Positions 52,603 to 61,960 of a stretch of 64,000 nucleotides of DNA are shown here, piece after piece. Every line of letters starts with the position of its first letter. Within the stretch, counting starts at the first letter, position 1. The notes under the pieces were generated by a model, which saw only the letters and a list, made by a program, of their open reading frames with translations, was not told the DNA's origin and made no database searches. The position numbers and the translations under genes are program-made. This DNA comes from Streptomyces sp. TN58 (GTDB taxonomy: Bacteria > Actinomycetota > Actinomycetes > Streptomycetales > Streptomycetaceae), in the NCBI RefSeq assembly GCF_001941845.1, contig NZ_CP018870.1, positions 186,001-250,000 of the forward strand. Direction: 5' to 3'.

Positions 52603-54062
52603 GCCGCTCCCTCGCGCAGGTCGACGCCGGTGATGCGCACGGGGGTGGCCCCCATGTTCCTGCGGGCGCGCGCGTTGGCCGCGTGCAGGTTCTCGTAGTA
52701 CTCGCGGTCCAGGGCCTTGACGGTGTCGGAGTAGAACATCCAGGACAGGACGTCGCGGTACTTGAATCCCTTGGGCGTGAGCTGGACGCGCCGGCCGAGC
52801 CGGTGGAGGAGGCCGTTGGCCTCGGCGGCGTCCAGGACGGGTTCGAAGTCGGCGGCGTGCTTCCGGTAGCCGAAGCGGTCCAGTTCGCCGAGGTCGAGGT
52901 CGAAGCAGTCGAGGACGAGGCGCTTGCGGACGATCTCCTCGGCGGTCAGCTCGATACCGGTGACCGGGACGATCTCGTGACGGCCGGCCTTCCTGATGTA
53001 GTCGGCCACCTCGGCCGTCGAGGGCTTCACGCTGCCGGTCATGTAGTCGAGGACGCTGGTGTAGGAGCGTGCGCCGACGCCGAGGCCCAGCAGCGGCACG
53101 CCGTGGAAGGTGAGCACCTTCTGTACGTAGCCGCCGCGGCCCGGGGTCTTGTAGCGGACGGAGCCCTCCTGGACGTAGCCGTGGTCGAGGAAGACCTGGC
53201 GGGCGTAGTCGTAGCGGTCGTAGAGCTCGGGCTGCCACATGTACTGGTAGGCGCCGGTCTTGGAGAACCACGCGTCCGGCCGCACCGTGAGGAAGTAGGT
53301 GCTGATGGTGGTGGGCTTCAGCGCGGCCAGCTCGTCGACGCTGTGGCGCCAGGTCTCGGGGGTCTGGCCGGCGAAGCCCATGATCAGGTCCGTGGACAGG
53401 TCGGGGAGGCCGAGTTCGTGTGCGGTCCGGATGGCGCGGCGGATGACGTTCTCGTCCTCGCCGCCGCGGCCGGCCTCGCGGATCTCGCGCGGGACGAGGG
53501 ACTGGATGCCGACGTTGGCGCGGGTGAGGCCCATGTCGATGAGGGCCTTGAACTCGTGGGGCGCGTCGGCGATGGAGGACGGTGTGGCCTCCACGGCGAC
53601 CTCCTCCACGGTCGAGCGCCAGTTGGGGTAGACGCGGGCCAGGGTGGTGAAGATCTGCTCGAAGTGGCGGGGTTTGAGGAGGGCAGGGGTCCCGCCTCCG
53701 ATGTAGACGGTACGCAGCCGGCGGGCCTGGATGATCTCGGCGTGGTCCTCGATCTGCGTGCACAGGGCGTCGGTGTAGGCGTCGAAGACGTCCTCGTCGG
53801 TGCTGATGATCGTGTAGAGGTTGCAGAAGCCGCACTTGCGGTCGCAGAAGGGGACGTGGAGGTAGAGGTTGAGTTCGGGGACCTGGTGGTGGGCGAGGTC
53901 CGCGGCCCAGATCTCGGGGATGCTCCACCGGCCCTCCGGGAGGGGGCGGTAGGTGGAGCGGGGCGGGTAGGAGTACTGGTAGGGCGGTATGACGCCCTGG
54001 GCGATCTGGTCGGCGATCTGGTCGGTGAGCCGGTCGGTGAGCTGCTGGCGCGGGCTGGTCAC
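52599..54062 (-). CDS. HemN/HemW-like radical SAM protein
   Basis: This encodes 487 residues with the radical SAM cluster-binding motif CDRKCGFC (CxxxCxxC), preceded by ELNLYLHVPF and followed by VYIGGGTPALLKPRHFEQIF and LSTDLIMGFAGQTPETW, the signature order of coproporphyrinogen oxidase-like HemN/HemW proteins. The C-terminal winged part (RKRLVLDCFDLDLGELDRFG) is also HemN-like. It is not next to any haem gene; HemN-like enzymes in secondary metabolism perform methyl transfer, cyclopropanation or other C-H chemistry. The GTG at 54062, with GGGGAA upstream, is preferred over the long Thr/Arg-rich extension. It is divergent from the ATP-grasp operon. Confidence 0.88.
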   Translation of the reverse strand: MTSPRQQLTDRLTDQIADQIAQGVIPPYQYSYPPRSTYRPLPEGRWSIPEIWAADLAHHQVPELNLYLHVPFCDRKCGFCNLYTIISTDEDVFDAYTDALCTQIEDHAEIIQARRLRTVYIGGGTPALLKPRHFEQIFTTLARVYPNWRSTVEEVAVEATPSSIADAPHEFKALIDMGLTRANVGIQSLVPREIREAGRGGEDENVIRRAIRTAHELGLPDLSTDLIMGFAGQTPETWRHSVDELAALKPTTISTYFLTVRPDAWFSKTGAYQYMWQPELYDRYDYARQVFLDHGYVQEGSVRYKTPGRGGYVQKVLTFHGVPLLGLGVGARSYTSVLDYMTGSVKPSTAEVADYIRKAGRHEIVPVTGIELTAEEIVRKRLVLDCFDLDLGELDRFGYRKHAADFEPVLDAAEANGLLHRLGRRVQLTPKGFKYRDVLSWMFYSDTVKALDREYYENLHAANARARRNMGATPVRITGVDLREGAA

Positions 54063-54321
54063 TGTGCTCGTTCCCCGTTCGGGTCGCGGATGCGGTTTGC
54101 GTGGTGCCGTTGGTGTTGTGCGGTGTGTTGTACGGTTCGCGGTTCGCGTGGCGATCGGACCACGGGACGCTTGTGCGATTCCATGGGCGATGCGCACCAA
54201 ATGCCGCTCTGCTACTGGCGAGTTGCTTGGCTCTTGCTCCAAGTCGGCCTGCTCGGCAGGGAGTTATTTTCGTCTGTCAGGCCGATAGCCGCTGCCCTCC
54301 ACCTGCGGCTTTGCTGGTCGA

Positions 54322-55578
54322 ATGACTATCGGGGCGGGCCTGCGCGGCCCGGGAGTGCTGGTGATCGAGCCGATGGGAAACGCGGGGCGTTTCCTGGTGG
54401 AAGCCGCCGACCGGCTGGGACTGCGGCTGTACGCCGCGACCCACAAGGAGGTCCACGACGCCTATCCGGACCGGCTGCGCTCCGCCCTCGCGGGGGTGTG
54501 CGCGACGGACCTGACGGACACCCCTCGGGCACTGGCGGACATGGAGGCGTTCTGCCGGCGGCACGCCGTGGCGGGTGTCGCGGCCTGCTTCGAGCTCTTC
54601 ACCCCGCTCGCCGCACTGCTGGCCGAACGGGTCGGCCTGCCCGGCAACGACCCGCGGCTCGCCCGGGCGGCCAGGAACAAGATCCTGATGGGTGAGGCCT
54701 TCGCGGCGACCGGTATCCCCGCGCCCCGCTGGGCTGTGGCCCGTGACGCCGCCGAGGCGCGGCGGGTCGCGGAGACGGGCGGGCTGGGGTGGCCCCTGGT
54801 GGTCAAGCCGGCCGAGCAGGGCGGTTCGTGGGGCGTGTCCGTCGTGGAAGGCCCCGGCGACGCACTGGCCCACGCCGTCGCCGCCGCACAGCGCTTCACG
54901 CACGCCCGGCCGCACGGGCTGGAGCTGGACACCACCGCCCTGCTGCAGGAGTACGTGCGCGGGGCGGAGTACTCCTGCGACACGGTGGTCGCGGACGGGG
55001 TCGCCCATCCGCTGCCGGTCGTACGCAAGGACACCACCCGGGGCCGGTACCGCATCGAGACCGGGCACACCTGCCCGGCCGGTCTGGACGACGAGCTGGC
55101 CGGGATCGTGCAGCGCACGGCGGCGCGCGCCGCGCTGGCCGTCGGTGTCCGCAACGGCATCGCGCACACGGAGCTGAAGATCCCCCCGGGGACGCGCACG
55201 CCGTTCGTGATCGAGACCGGGGCCCGGCTGCCCGGGGACAACCTGTGCGAGGTGGTCGAGGCCGCCACGGGCGTCAGCGAGGCCGGAGCCCATCTCCAGG
55301 CCGTGCTGGGGCGGGTGCCCGACACCGCCCCCGCCTTCGCGGGCGCCGCCTCGATCCGCTTCCTGCTCCCGGAGCGCGGCGGGGTGCTGCGCCGGGCGTC
55401 CATCCCCGAAGCCCCCTGCACGCACGGCGAGTTGCACCTGTGGCCCGGCGACGCGGTGCCGGAGCCGGCCGACTCGGCCTGCCGGATCGGCCACGTCGTC
55501 GCCCGCGCGGCGACCGCCGACCGGGCGCGCGAGCTGGCGGCCGGGGTCGTCGCCCGTTCCCTCGTGGAAGTGGGGTGA
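54322..55578 (+). CDS. ATP-grasp ligase (first)
   Basis: This is a 418-residue ATP-grasp enzyme of the carboxylate-amine ligase type. An N-terminal Rossmann-like domain (GVLVIEPMGNAGRFLVEAAD) precedes the ATP-binding part: LGWPLVVKPAEQGGSWGVSV (ATP-grasp Lys and flexible loop), LLQEYVRGAEYSCDTVVADG, and the metal site TPFVIETGARLPGDN. It should activate a carboxylate as acyl-phosphate and couple it to an amine. It is the first gene of a four-gene unit, and its stop overlaps the next GTG. The start ATG has no clear ribosome-binding site and could be leaderless; the GTG at 54355 is another option. The substrates are unknown. Confidence 0.88.
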   Translation: MTIGAGLRGPGVLVIEPMGNAGRFLVEAADRLGLRLYAATHKEVHDAYPDRLRSALAGVCATDLTDTPRALADMEAFCRRHAVAGVAACFELFTPLAALLAERVGLPGNDPRLARAARNKILMGEAFAATGIPAPRWAVARDAAEARRVAETGGLGWPLVVKPAEQGGSWGVSVVEGPGDALAHAVAAAQRFTHARPHGLELDTTALLQEYVRGAEYSCDTVVADGVAHPLPVVRKDTTRGRYRIETGHTCPAGLDDELAGIVQRTAARAALAVGVRNGIAHTELKIPPGTRTPFVIETGARLPGDNLCEVVEAATGVSEAGAHLQAVLGRVPDTAPAFAGAASIRFLLPERGGVLRRASIPEAPCTHGELHLWPGDAVPEPADSACRIGHVVARAATADRARELAAGVVARSLVEVG

Positions 55579-56834
55579 CACCGGTGCGGAAGATCGCGTT
55601 CCTGCGGTCGGTGGGCATCCGGCGCGCCGATCCCCTCATCCAGCAGGCCGTACGCTCCCTCGCCGCCGAGGGAATCGAGGCGGGCCTGTTCCACACGAGC
55701 GGCAGCCCCGGTGACGAGGACTTCCCCGGACACCGGCAGCGGCTCGACCCGGACATCACGCCCCGGCGGCTCGCCGGCGTGGTCGCCGCCTGGGGAGCGG
55801 ACGCGGCGGTGTCGATCTCGCTGCCCTGCGAGAACGCGCTGCGCGACGCCGCCGCCGCGGCGCACCTGGAGGCCTGCGGCATCCCGACGGTCGTCACCCC
55901 GCTCGCGTCGACGATGCTGCTGGTGGACAAGTGGGAGACCAAGCAGCTCTGCCGGCGCGCCGGCCTGGACGTCCCGGACGGCGTACGCGCCGACTGCGGA
56001 CTGCTGGCGGGCCGCGGCCTGCCGGTGCCCGGGTACCGGGACGCGCTGCGGGCGGAGGCCGCGCGGATCGGCTACCCGCTGATGGCGAAGCCGGTCTGGG
56101 ACTCCACGAGCGTGGGCATCCGGACGCTGCGCACCCCGGCGGAACTGGACGCCTGGCTCGCCGGCCCGCCGGAGGCGTCGGCGGTCGTGGAGGAGGTCGT
56201 CGAGGGCGACCTGTGCAGCGTCGACATCGTGGGACGGCCCGGCGCCTACCGGGTCCTCCCCCTGTGCTGGACCGGGCGGGCCGGCGCGGAGCCGGTGTTC
56301 ACCTTCGCCGACCTGCGGTGGTGCGGGCCGCGGCCCGAGGCGGACGCCGCGTTCGCGGACGTGGCCCGCACGCTGGCCGCACTGTGCGGGGAACTCGGCG
56401 TGCACGGGTCCGTCAACGTCGACATGGTCCACACGGGCGGCCGATTCGTGGTCCTGGAGGTCAACCCGCGCGTCGGCGGAGCCACCACCCTGTCGTGCGC
56501 CGCGTCGGACACGAACACCTATGCCACGCTCGCCCGTATGGCGCGCGGCCTCCCGCCGGCGGCCGGTCCGGTACAACGCACCGGCTGGGCCCTTGAGTTC
56601 CTCGTCGAGGAGGGTGTCGGCCCGGCGGCGACGCACGGGCTTCGGAAGATCGCCACGGTGGTCACCGCGCACGAGCTGGTCATCGACGGGGTCTCCCGCG
56701 GCGACATCGTCGTCCTCACCCTCCGCGAGGGCGAGGAGGCCGCCGTGGTGAAGGGCCTGGCGGACCTGCACGCGACGACCGGCTTCCCCGCGGCCGCCCT
56801 CCTGGGCAAGATCACTTCGTTGTTGGGCCGATGA
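55575..56834 (+). CDS. ATP-grasp ligase (second)
   Basis: This is a 419-residue ATP-grasp protein, distinct from its neighbour. It has an N-terminal RKIAFLRSVGIRRADPLIQQ, a linker VVTPLASTMLLVDKWETKQL, ATP-binding IGYPLMAKPVWDSTSVGIRT and VVEEVVEGDLCSVDIVG, and the metal/catalytic segment GRFVVLEVNPRVGGATTLSC. The EVNPRVGG block keeps the Glu and Asn magnesium ligands. The GTG start lies inside the stop of the first ligase gene (GTGA). Two dissimilar ATP-grasp enzymes in one transcript suggest two successive amide bonds or two building blocks. Similar pairs make small peptide antibiotics and metabolites. Confidence 0.88.
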   Translation: MTPVRKIAFLRSVGIRRADPLIQQAVRSLAAEGIEAGLFHTSGSPGDEDFPGHRQRLDPDITPRRLAGVVAAWGADAAVSISLPCENALRDAAAAAHLEACGIPTVVTPLASTMLLVDKWETKQLCRRAGLDVPDGVRADCGLLAGRGLPVPGYRDALRAEAARIGYPLMAKPVWDSTSVGIRTLRTPAELDAWLAGPPEASAVVEEVVEGDLCSVDIVGRPGAYRVLPLCWTGRAGAEPVFTFADLRWCGPRPEADAAFADVARTLAALCGELGVHGSVNVDMVHTGGRFVVLEVNPRVGGATTLSCAASDTNTYATLARMARGLPPAAGPVQRTGWALEFLVEEGVGPAATHGLRKIATVVTAHELVIDGVSRGDIVVLTLREGEEAAVVKGLADLHATTGFPAAALLGKITSLLGR

Positions 56835-58096
56835 GCGCGCTCCCCGAAACCGGCCGGCGTACCGGGGTCGCGGCGCGCCTGGGCGTGCCCGCGCTGCGGG
56901 GCCGCGGCCGGTTCATCACCGGCAACCTGGTCGACTCCGTCGGCAACGGCATGCTCCTGCCGCTGGGGCTGCTGTACTTCACCGACGTGCGGGGCCTGCC
57001 GGTCGCGCAGGTCGGCATGGCGATGACGGCGGGCCAGGCCGCCGCCCTGCCCGTCACCTTCCTCGCGGGCCGCCTGATGGACCGTGTCGGCCCGCGGGCG
57101 GTGGTCGTCGCGGCGAACGTCGTCGCCGCCGTCGGGTTCACGCTGTTCCTGTTCGCGGACCGGCCGTGGCATGTCGCCGCCGTCCACCTCGTGGTGCAGG
57201 CCGGCATCAACATGTACTTCACCGCCCAGCGCACGCTGATCACCCACGTCACCGAACCCGGGGAGCGGCGCGCGTGGTTCGCCTTCACCGGCTCGCTGCG
57301 CAACGTCGGCCTGGCTGCCGGCGCGGCCACCGCGGCCGGTTCCCTGGCGGTCTTCGGGAAGGGCGCGCTGTCGTGGCTGATCGCGGTCGACGCCGCGACC
57401 TACCTGCTGGCCGCCCTCTGTTTCGCGACGCTGAGGACCACCCCGCCCGGGCCCGGGCAGATGCCGCCGGGCGGCCCGGTCGGGCGGACCGATCACACGC
57501 GCCGCTACCTGCTGCTCATCGCCGTGAACCTGCCCTACGTCCTCGCCCAGGCCGCCCTGTCCGTGCTCGTCGCCCTCTACGCCACCCGCGCCCTGGGACT
57601 TCCGGCCTCGGCGGCGAGCGTGATCTTCGTCGTCAACACCGTGATCGTGTCGGGGTGCTCGACGGTGGTCACCGCCCATCTCGCGCCGAAGGCACCGGCT
57701 CGTGCCGTGGCGGCCGGGTACCTCGTGATGGCCGTCGGCATGGCGGCGTTCATGCTGCCCGCGCTGCCGTCCCTCGCCTTCACCGCGTGGGTGGCCCTCC
57801 TCACAGCGATCACCCTGTTCAGCGTGGCCGAGATCCTTCTCGGCCCGGCGTTGAGCGAGCTTTCGGTGAGCCTCACCCCCGGAGCGGCCGGGGGCTTCAC
57901 CCAGGGTCTGTACCAGTTCTCGTGGGCCATCGGCATGGTCGCCGCCCCCGCCCTGTTCACCCGGCTGCTGGAGGCCGGGCCGCTGCTGCCGTGGGGCGCC
58001 GAGGCCGTGGCCTGCCTGCTCGCCATGGCAGCCGCTCCCGCCCTGACGGCATCCGACCGCCACCGCCCCCGCCACCGCCGGAGGAAGCCCCGTTGA
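56831..58096 (+). CDS. MFS transporter
   Basis: This is a 421-residue transporter with about 12 membrane helices. GNLVDSVGNGMLLPLGLLYF begins helix one, and the family-typical loop FLAGRLMDRVGPRAVVVAAN follows helix two. A second set of six helices begins at YLLLIAVNLPYVLAQAALSV. The Met start overlaps the stop of the second ATP-grasp gene (ATGA), and its own stop overlaps the TTG of the next gene. In a biosynthetic operon it is most likely the exporter for the product and may give self-resistance. Confidence 0.9.
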   Translation: MSALPETGRRTGVAARLGVPALRGRGRFITGNLVDSVGNGMLLPLGLLYFTDVRGLPVAQVGMAMTAGQAAALPVTFLAGRLMDRVGPRAVVVAANVVAAVGFTLFLFADRPWHVAAVHLVVQAGINMYFTAQRTLITHVTEPGERRAWFAFTGSLRNVGLAAGAATAAGSLAVFGKGALSWLIAVDAATYLLAALCFATLRTTPPGPGQMPPGGPVGRTDHTRRYLLLIAVNLPYVLAQAALSVLVALYATRALGLPASAASVIFVVNTVIVSGCSTVVTAHLAPKAPARAVAAGYLVMAVGMAAFMLPALPSLAFTAWVALLTAITLFSVAEILLGPALSELSVSLTPGAAGGFTQGLYQFSWAIGMVAAPALFTRLLEAGPLLPWGAEAVACLLAMAAAPALTASDRHRPRHRRRKPR

Positions 58097-59118
58097 TCAC
58101 TACGCTTGTCGAGTCCGTCCACGCCGTCCCGGCCGCCGAGTGGGAGCGGCTCGCCGCCCCGGCCGGCCTGTACCTGTCGCACCGGTGGCTCGCCGGGGAG
58201 GAGGGGGACCCGACCGCCGACGCCTCGTACGCCCTCGTCCGCGACGACGACGGCACGCTGCTCGCCGCGACACCGCTCTACCTGGTGCACGACGAGCCGA
58301 ACGACGCCTACCGGCCAGCCGGCCTGCTGCCCGCGGGGCTGCGGCCGCGTGTGATCGCGGGGGCTCGGCGCGGCTACCACAGCAGTCCGCTGACCGCCCC
58401 CGCCCTGGACCGCGTACGGCGCGACGCCTGCCTCGCCCTGCTGCGGGACGCGGCCCGCGCGCTGGCCGACCGCAACGGCACCACGCACTGGTGGCCGTAC
58501 CTCACCGCCGAGGCCGCCGCCCGGCTCGCCCCCCTCTATCCCGGGGACCCGGTCCGCCTGGAGGACGACGCCGTCATCCCGCTGCCGGGCATCGACTTCG
58601 GGGCGTACGTCGCCTCCCTGCCGTCACGGCGCCGCGTCGGCGTGCGCCGCGAGCGGCGGGAGTTCGCCGCCGCCGGACTCGACGTACGGCACCTGGCGCT
58701 CGCGGACTGCGCCGAGGAGGCCGGGGTCCTGCTCTCCGGGCACCAACGGGATCACGGCCACGACCGCGACGGCGTCGACGCGATGACCGGCCTGCTCCGG
58801 CGCCAGGCGGCGTCGATGGGCGGCGCGGCCCGGGTGGTGGCGGCGTACGAGGGGCGGCGGATGGCGGGCTTCTGCCTGTACTACCACTACGCGGCCACGA
58901 CGTGGATCCGCGCGGTCGCTGTCGACCGCACCCACCCGGCGCCCCACCTGTACTTCAACCTCATGTACTACCTGCCCGTCCAGGACGCCTACGCCCACGG
59001 CACGAGGGCTCTGCACGCGGGCATGACGACGATCGAGGCGAAACGCCGCCGCGGGGCGGAGGTGTCGGGCCTGTACGCCCTGGCCGACCGCCTCCCCGGT
59101 CCTGGGTCGGGGCTCTAG
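58093..59118 (+). CDS. GNAT-fold protein (peptidogalycan-biosynthesis/FemAB-like)
   Basis: This encodes 341 residues resembling the GNAT-fold group that includes FemAB-like and peptidogalycan biosynthesis proteins: LYLSHRWLAGEEGDPTADAS at the start, PSRRRVGVRRERREFAAAGL in the middle, and AGFCLYYHYAATTWIRAVAV then LYFNLMYYLPVQDAYAHGTR at the end. These transfer amino acids or acyl groups, often from aminoacyl-tRNA or acyl-CoA. The start is TTG, chosen because GGAGGAAG lies five bases upstream and the TTGA overlap repeats the coupling seen at the other junctions. It is the last gene of the unit, followed by a hairpin. Confidence 0.76.
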   Translation: MITTLVESVHAVPAAEWERLAAPAGLYLSHRWLAGEEGDPTADASYALVRDDDGTLLAATPLYLVHDEPNDAYRPAGLLPAGLRPRVIAGARRGYHSSPLTAPALDRVRRDACLALLRDAARALADRNGTTHWWPYLTAEAAARLAPLYPGDPVRLEDDAVIPLPGIDFGAYVASLPSRRRVGVRRERREFAAAGLDVRHLALADCAEEAGVLLSGHQRDHGHDRDGVDAMTGLLRRQAASMGGAARVVAAYEGRRMAGFCLYYHYAATTWIRAVAVDRTHPAPHLYFNLMYYLPVQDAYAHGTRALHAGMTTIEAKRRRGAEVSGLYALADRLPGPGSGL

Positions 59119-59137
59119 GGCGTCGGACACTCCCCAA

Positions 59138-59155
59138 GGGCCTGTGGACAGGCCC
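59138..59155. terminator. Hairpin closing the ATP-grasp operon
   Basis: GGGCCTGT pairs with ACAGGCCC around a GG loop, between the ends of the GNAT-fold gene and the convergent MscS gene. It is short but perfect and can serve both. Confidence 0.62.
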
Positions 59156-59165
59156 GGGGCCTGGG

Positions 59166-60275
59166 CTACCGGTCGCTGTCCGTGAGGATCGAGGGGGACG
59201 GCCCGCGCTGGTGGGGGACGGCGGCGGGTGGAGGTGGTGCCGGGGCGTCGCCCTGGCGGAGGGCGATGGTGTGGGTCGGCGCCGGGATCGAGATGCCCTC
59301 CGCCCGGAAGCGCCGGTGCAGGCGCTTGATGAACTCGTGCTTGATCCGGTACTGGTCGCTGAACTCCCCGACGCCCAGGATCACGGTGAAGTTGATGCGG
59401 GAGTCCGCGAACGTGTGGAAGCGGACGGCGCCTTCGTGGTCGGGGACCGCGCCGTTGATGTCGGCCATCACGCCGTCGACGACCTCCAGGGTCACCCGCT
59501 CGACGTGCTCCAGGTCGCTCTCGTAGCCCACGCCCACCTGGACCAGGATCGAGAACTGCTGTTCCGGCTGGGTGTAGTTGGTCATGTTGGTGCGCGCGAG
59601 GCGGGCGTTCGGGATGATGACGAGGTTGTTGGACAGGTTGCGCACCACGGTGTTGCGCCAGTTGATGTCGACGACGTAGCCCTCCTCGCCGCTCGTGAGC
59701 CGGATGTAGTCCCCGGGCTGCACGGTCTTCGAGGCGAGGATGTGCACTCCGGCGAAGAGGTTGGCGAGGGTGTCCTGGAGTGCGAGCGCGACCGCCAGAC
59801 CGCCCACGCCGAGGGCGGTGACCAGCGGTGCGATGGACACTCCGAGGGTCTCCAGGGCGACGAGTACGCCCATCACGAGGACCACGATCCGCGTGATGTT
59901 GACGAAGATGGACGCCGACGCCGCCACCCCGGTCCGCGTGCCCGCCACGGACTGGACGAGGCCCGCGACGACGCGCGCCGTGCTGAGCGTGGCGATGAGG
60001 ATGAGCAGCGCGGTCAGGGACTGGTTCACGAAGCCCGAGACGCGCGCGGTGAGCGGCAGGGTCGTCGCAGCCACCGCGGCGCCCGCGATCAGCGCGGCGC
60101 CGGGGGCGATGGTGCGCAGTGCGTCGACGATGATGTCGTCGCCGCGCCAGCGGGTCCGTGCGGCGTGCCGCCCCAGCCACCGCAGCAGGGCGCGCAGCAG
60201 CAGTCCGGCTGCTGCGCCCGCCGCCAGGGCGATACCCGCGGCGAGCCAGTCGTGCAGGACGAGGTCCCGGTTCAA
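59166..60275 (-). CDS. MscS-family mechanosensitive channel
   Basis: This is a 369-residue small-conductance mechanosensitive channel. Four or five N-terminal hydrophobic helices are followed by the pore helix and MscS beta domain signature: GVGGLAVALALQDTLANLFA, then GVHILASKTVQPGDYIRLTS and NLVIIPNARLARTNMTNYTQ. The C-terminal domain ends in a Pro-rich tail. It protects against hypo-osmotic shock by releasing solutes. The start is TTG with GAGGGGGG just upstream. It is convergent with the ATP-grasp operon and upstream of nothing on its own strand, so it is probably monocistronic. Confidence 0.9.
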   Translation of the reverse strand: MNRDLVLHDWLAAGIALAAGAAAGLLLRALLRWLGRHAARTRWRGDDIIVDALRTIAPGAALIAGAAVAATTLPLTARVSGFVNQSLTALLILIATLSTARVVAGLVQSVAGTRTGVAASASIFVNITRIVVLVMGVLVALETLGVSIAPLVTALGVGGLAVALALQDTLANLFAGVHILASKTVQPGDYIRLTSGEEGYVVDINWRNTVVRNLSNNLVIIPNARLARTNMTNYTQPEQQFSILVQVGVGYESDLEHVERVTLEVVDGVMADINGAVPDHEGAVRFHTFADSRINFTVILGVGEFSDQYRIKHEFIKRLHRRFRAEGISIPAPTHTIALRQGDAPAPPPPAAVPHQRGPSPSILTDSDR

Positions 60276-60372
60276 CGGCCCCCCTCGGCTGCGCGGCGTC
60301 GGCCCGTGGGCGCGGATGAGGCGGCGGGCGTCGCCGTCCGCCGTATGTGGTGTGTCGTCACCTTTTTACCTG

Positions 60373-61788
60373 TCAGTTCGTGTTGCTGGAGGCCGCGTTC
60401 GGGCGTGTGTACGCAACCGGGGCGGGCTGCCATCCTGCCGCACAGCGCGGGGACGCATCGCAGCCGGGCACCCCCTGGTGCCGGACGGCGGCGTGTTCGA
60501 CGACCGCGCGGACCTGCGCGGTGATCGCGCTCTCGTTGTGTTCGAACTCGGGCCCGGTCAGCTGCTGCGGGTCGGCCGGCAGGCCGGTGAGCACCGGTGT
60601 GTGGAGGTGGCCGCCGGGCAGGTGCGGGGCGAGTTCGGCGCGCAGCCGGTTGGAGCGGTAGGCGACCTCGTTGGACAGGTAGCCGCCCCCGCCTCCCGCC
60701 ACGGCGCGCGAGCCCGGCGTCGGGCCGTCGGTCCGGTCGACGGGAGCCGTGCCGCCGGCCGGGATCTCGGTGACGTCGCTGTTGAGGAGGACCGGGTACG
60801 GGCTTTGCACGGCGGCGGTCACCGCGTCGGCGGGCAGCGTGGTGCGGATGAACTCCGGTCCCGGGCCGAGGCCGGGGGCCGTCACCGGGTGCTCGCGGGT
60901 GCCGCCGGAGAGTGCGCGCGCGTTGTCGGGGTAGGGGTCGGCGGACCGCGCCCGGCCGGCCCAGTCCTCCAGGGTGAAGATGCCGGGGTAGCCCTGGCTG
61001 ACGGTGGTGATGACGTCGGCCGCGGCGGGTCCTGCGGCGAGGTGCGGGGCGAACGCCCGCTCGACCATGCCCGCGTCGAAGTCGGCGTACCGGACGGGGA
61101 GGACGACGGCGCGGATCTCGGCGGGGCTGCCGTCGGCGAGGGTCACGCGGCGGCCGTTGAGCTGGAGGGCGGCCGATCCGGACGGGTTGGCGCGGCGTAT
61201 CTCGGCATCCAGCCCGAAGGGGTCGAACCCGCTGATGAAGATCCTCCGTACGCCCGGTGCCGTCCGGAAGGCGTTGCCGGTGAGTCCGCGGGAGGCGTCC
61301 TCGAAACGGGCGCGGAGCGCCGCCCGGTCGACGGTGAACCGCGGCTGCCAGCGCGCGAGGTCGGCGGTCATGGCGAGCCGCGCCCAGTACAGCGGCCGGT
61401 CGTCGCCGGGGGCGAGGTCTCCGCCGGGGCGTTGCCCCTGGGCACGCCGTACGGAGGCCTGCCAGAGGCCCTCGCCCCAGGCGTCGAGGAGCCGTCCGGC
61501 CTCGGCGGGCCCGCGTGTGGTGCACAGGGCGGCGGGGAGCCGGCGTACGAAGTCCCCGAGTCCGCCCCGCTCGACGAGGGCGGTGGTACGGGCGTCCGCG
61601 AGCCGGGACTGTTCGGGGTCGAGCGGCGCCGGCGCCGGGGGGCGGCAGCCGGAGGCGCCGTCGGCGGAGTGGGCCGGGGCGGAGTGGGCCGGGGCGGCGA
61701 CCGCCACGGGGAGGACGGTGGCGAGGAGGGCGGCGGCTGATGCCGCACGGCGTAAGACCATCATGCGAGGCGTCATGCGATGTGACAT
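60373..61788 (-). CDS. Secreted pyroglutamyl-peptidase (C15)-like protein, catalytic Cys replaced
   Basis: This is a precursor of about 471 residues with a signal peptide (MMVLRRAASAAALLATVLPV, cleavage near APA). The C15-like part begins at IFISGFDPFGLDAEIRRANP, the GFxPFG...NPS hallmark, and continues through VISQ-like ITTVSQGYPGIFTLEDWA and YPDN. The catalytic Cys of C15 enzymes lies in a YxCN segment; here it reads GGYLSNEVAYRS, a Ser. The His region may be GGHLHTPVLTG. A long N-terminal region (about 170 residues) before the fold is extra compared with the usual 215-residue enzymes. It may be inactive, use Ser, or bind rather than cut. The start could also be 61776. Confidence 0.8.
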   Translation of the reverse strand: MSHRMTPRMMVLRRAASAAALLATVLPVAVAAPAHSAPAHSADGASGCRPPAPAPLDPEQSRLADARTTALVERGGLGDFVRRLPAALCTTRGPAEAGRLLDAWGEGLWQASVRRAQGQRPGGDLAPGDDRPLYWARLAMTADLARWQPRFTVDRAALRARFEDASRGLTGNAFRTAPGVRRIFISGFDPFGLDAEIRRANPSGSAALQLNGRRVTLADGSPAEIRAVVLPVRYADFDAGMVERAFAPHLAAGPAAADVITTVSQGYPGIFTLEDWAGRARSADPYPDNARALSGGTREHPVTAPGLGPGPEFIRTTLPADAVTAAVQSPYPVLLNSDVTEIPAGGTAPVDRTDGPTPGSRAVAGGGGGYLSNEVAYRSNRLRAELAPHLPGGHLHTPVLTGLPADPQQLTGPEFEHNESAITAQVRAVVEHAAVRHQGVPGCDASPRCAAGWQPAPVAYTRPNAASSNTN

Positions 61789-61960
61789 TACAAAGGGCCC
61801 GCTGCCCCCACCAGGCACACGGGCCGCGGCCGCCATGTCTGGCTCAACTCATATACGCGCGCGTCCGGTTCGGCTCTCCCGGCACCGCCGGCCTGGTCGG
61901 CCGCCCCCAGCCCAAACTGGTGATCGATTTTCGGCCATGGTGTGGGTATGATCGCCGACA

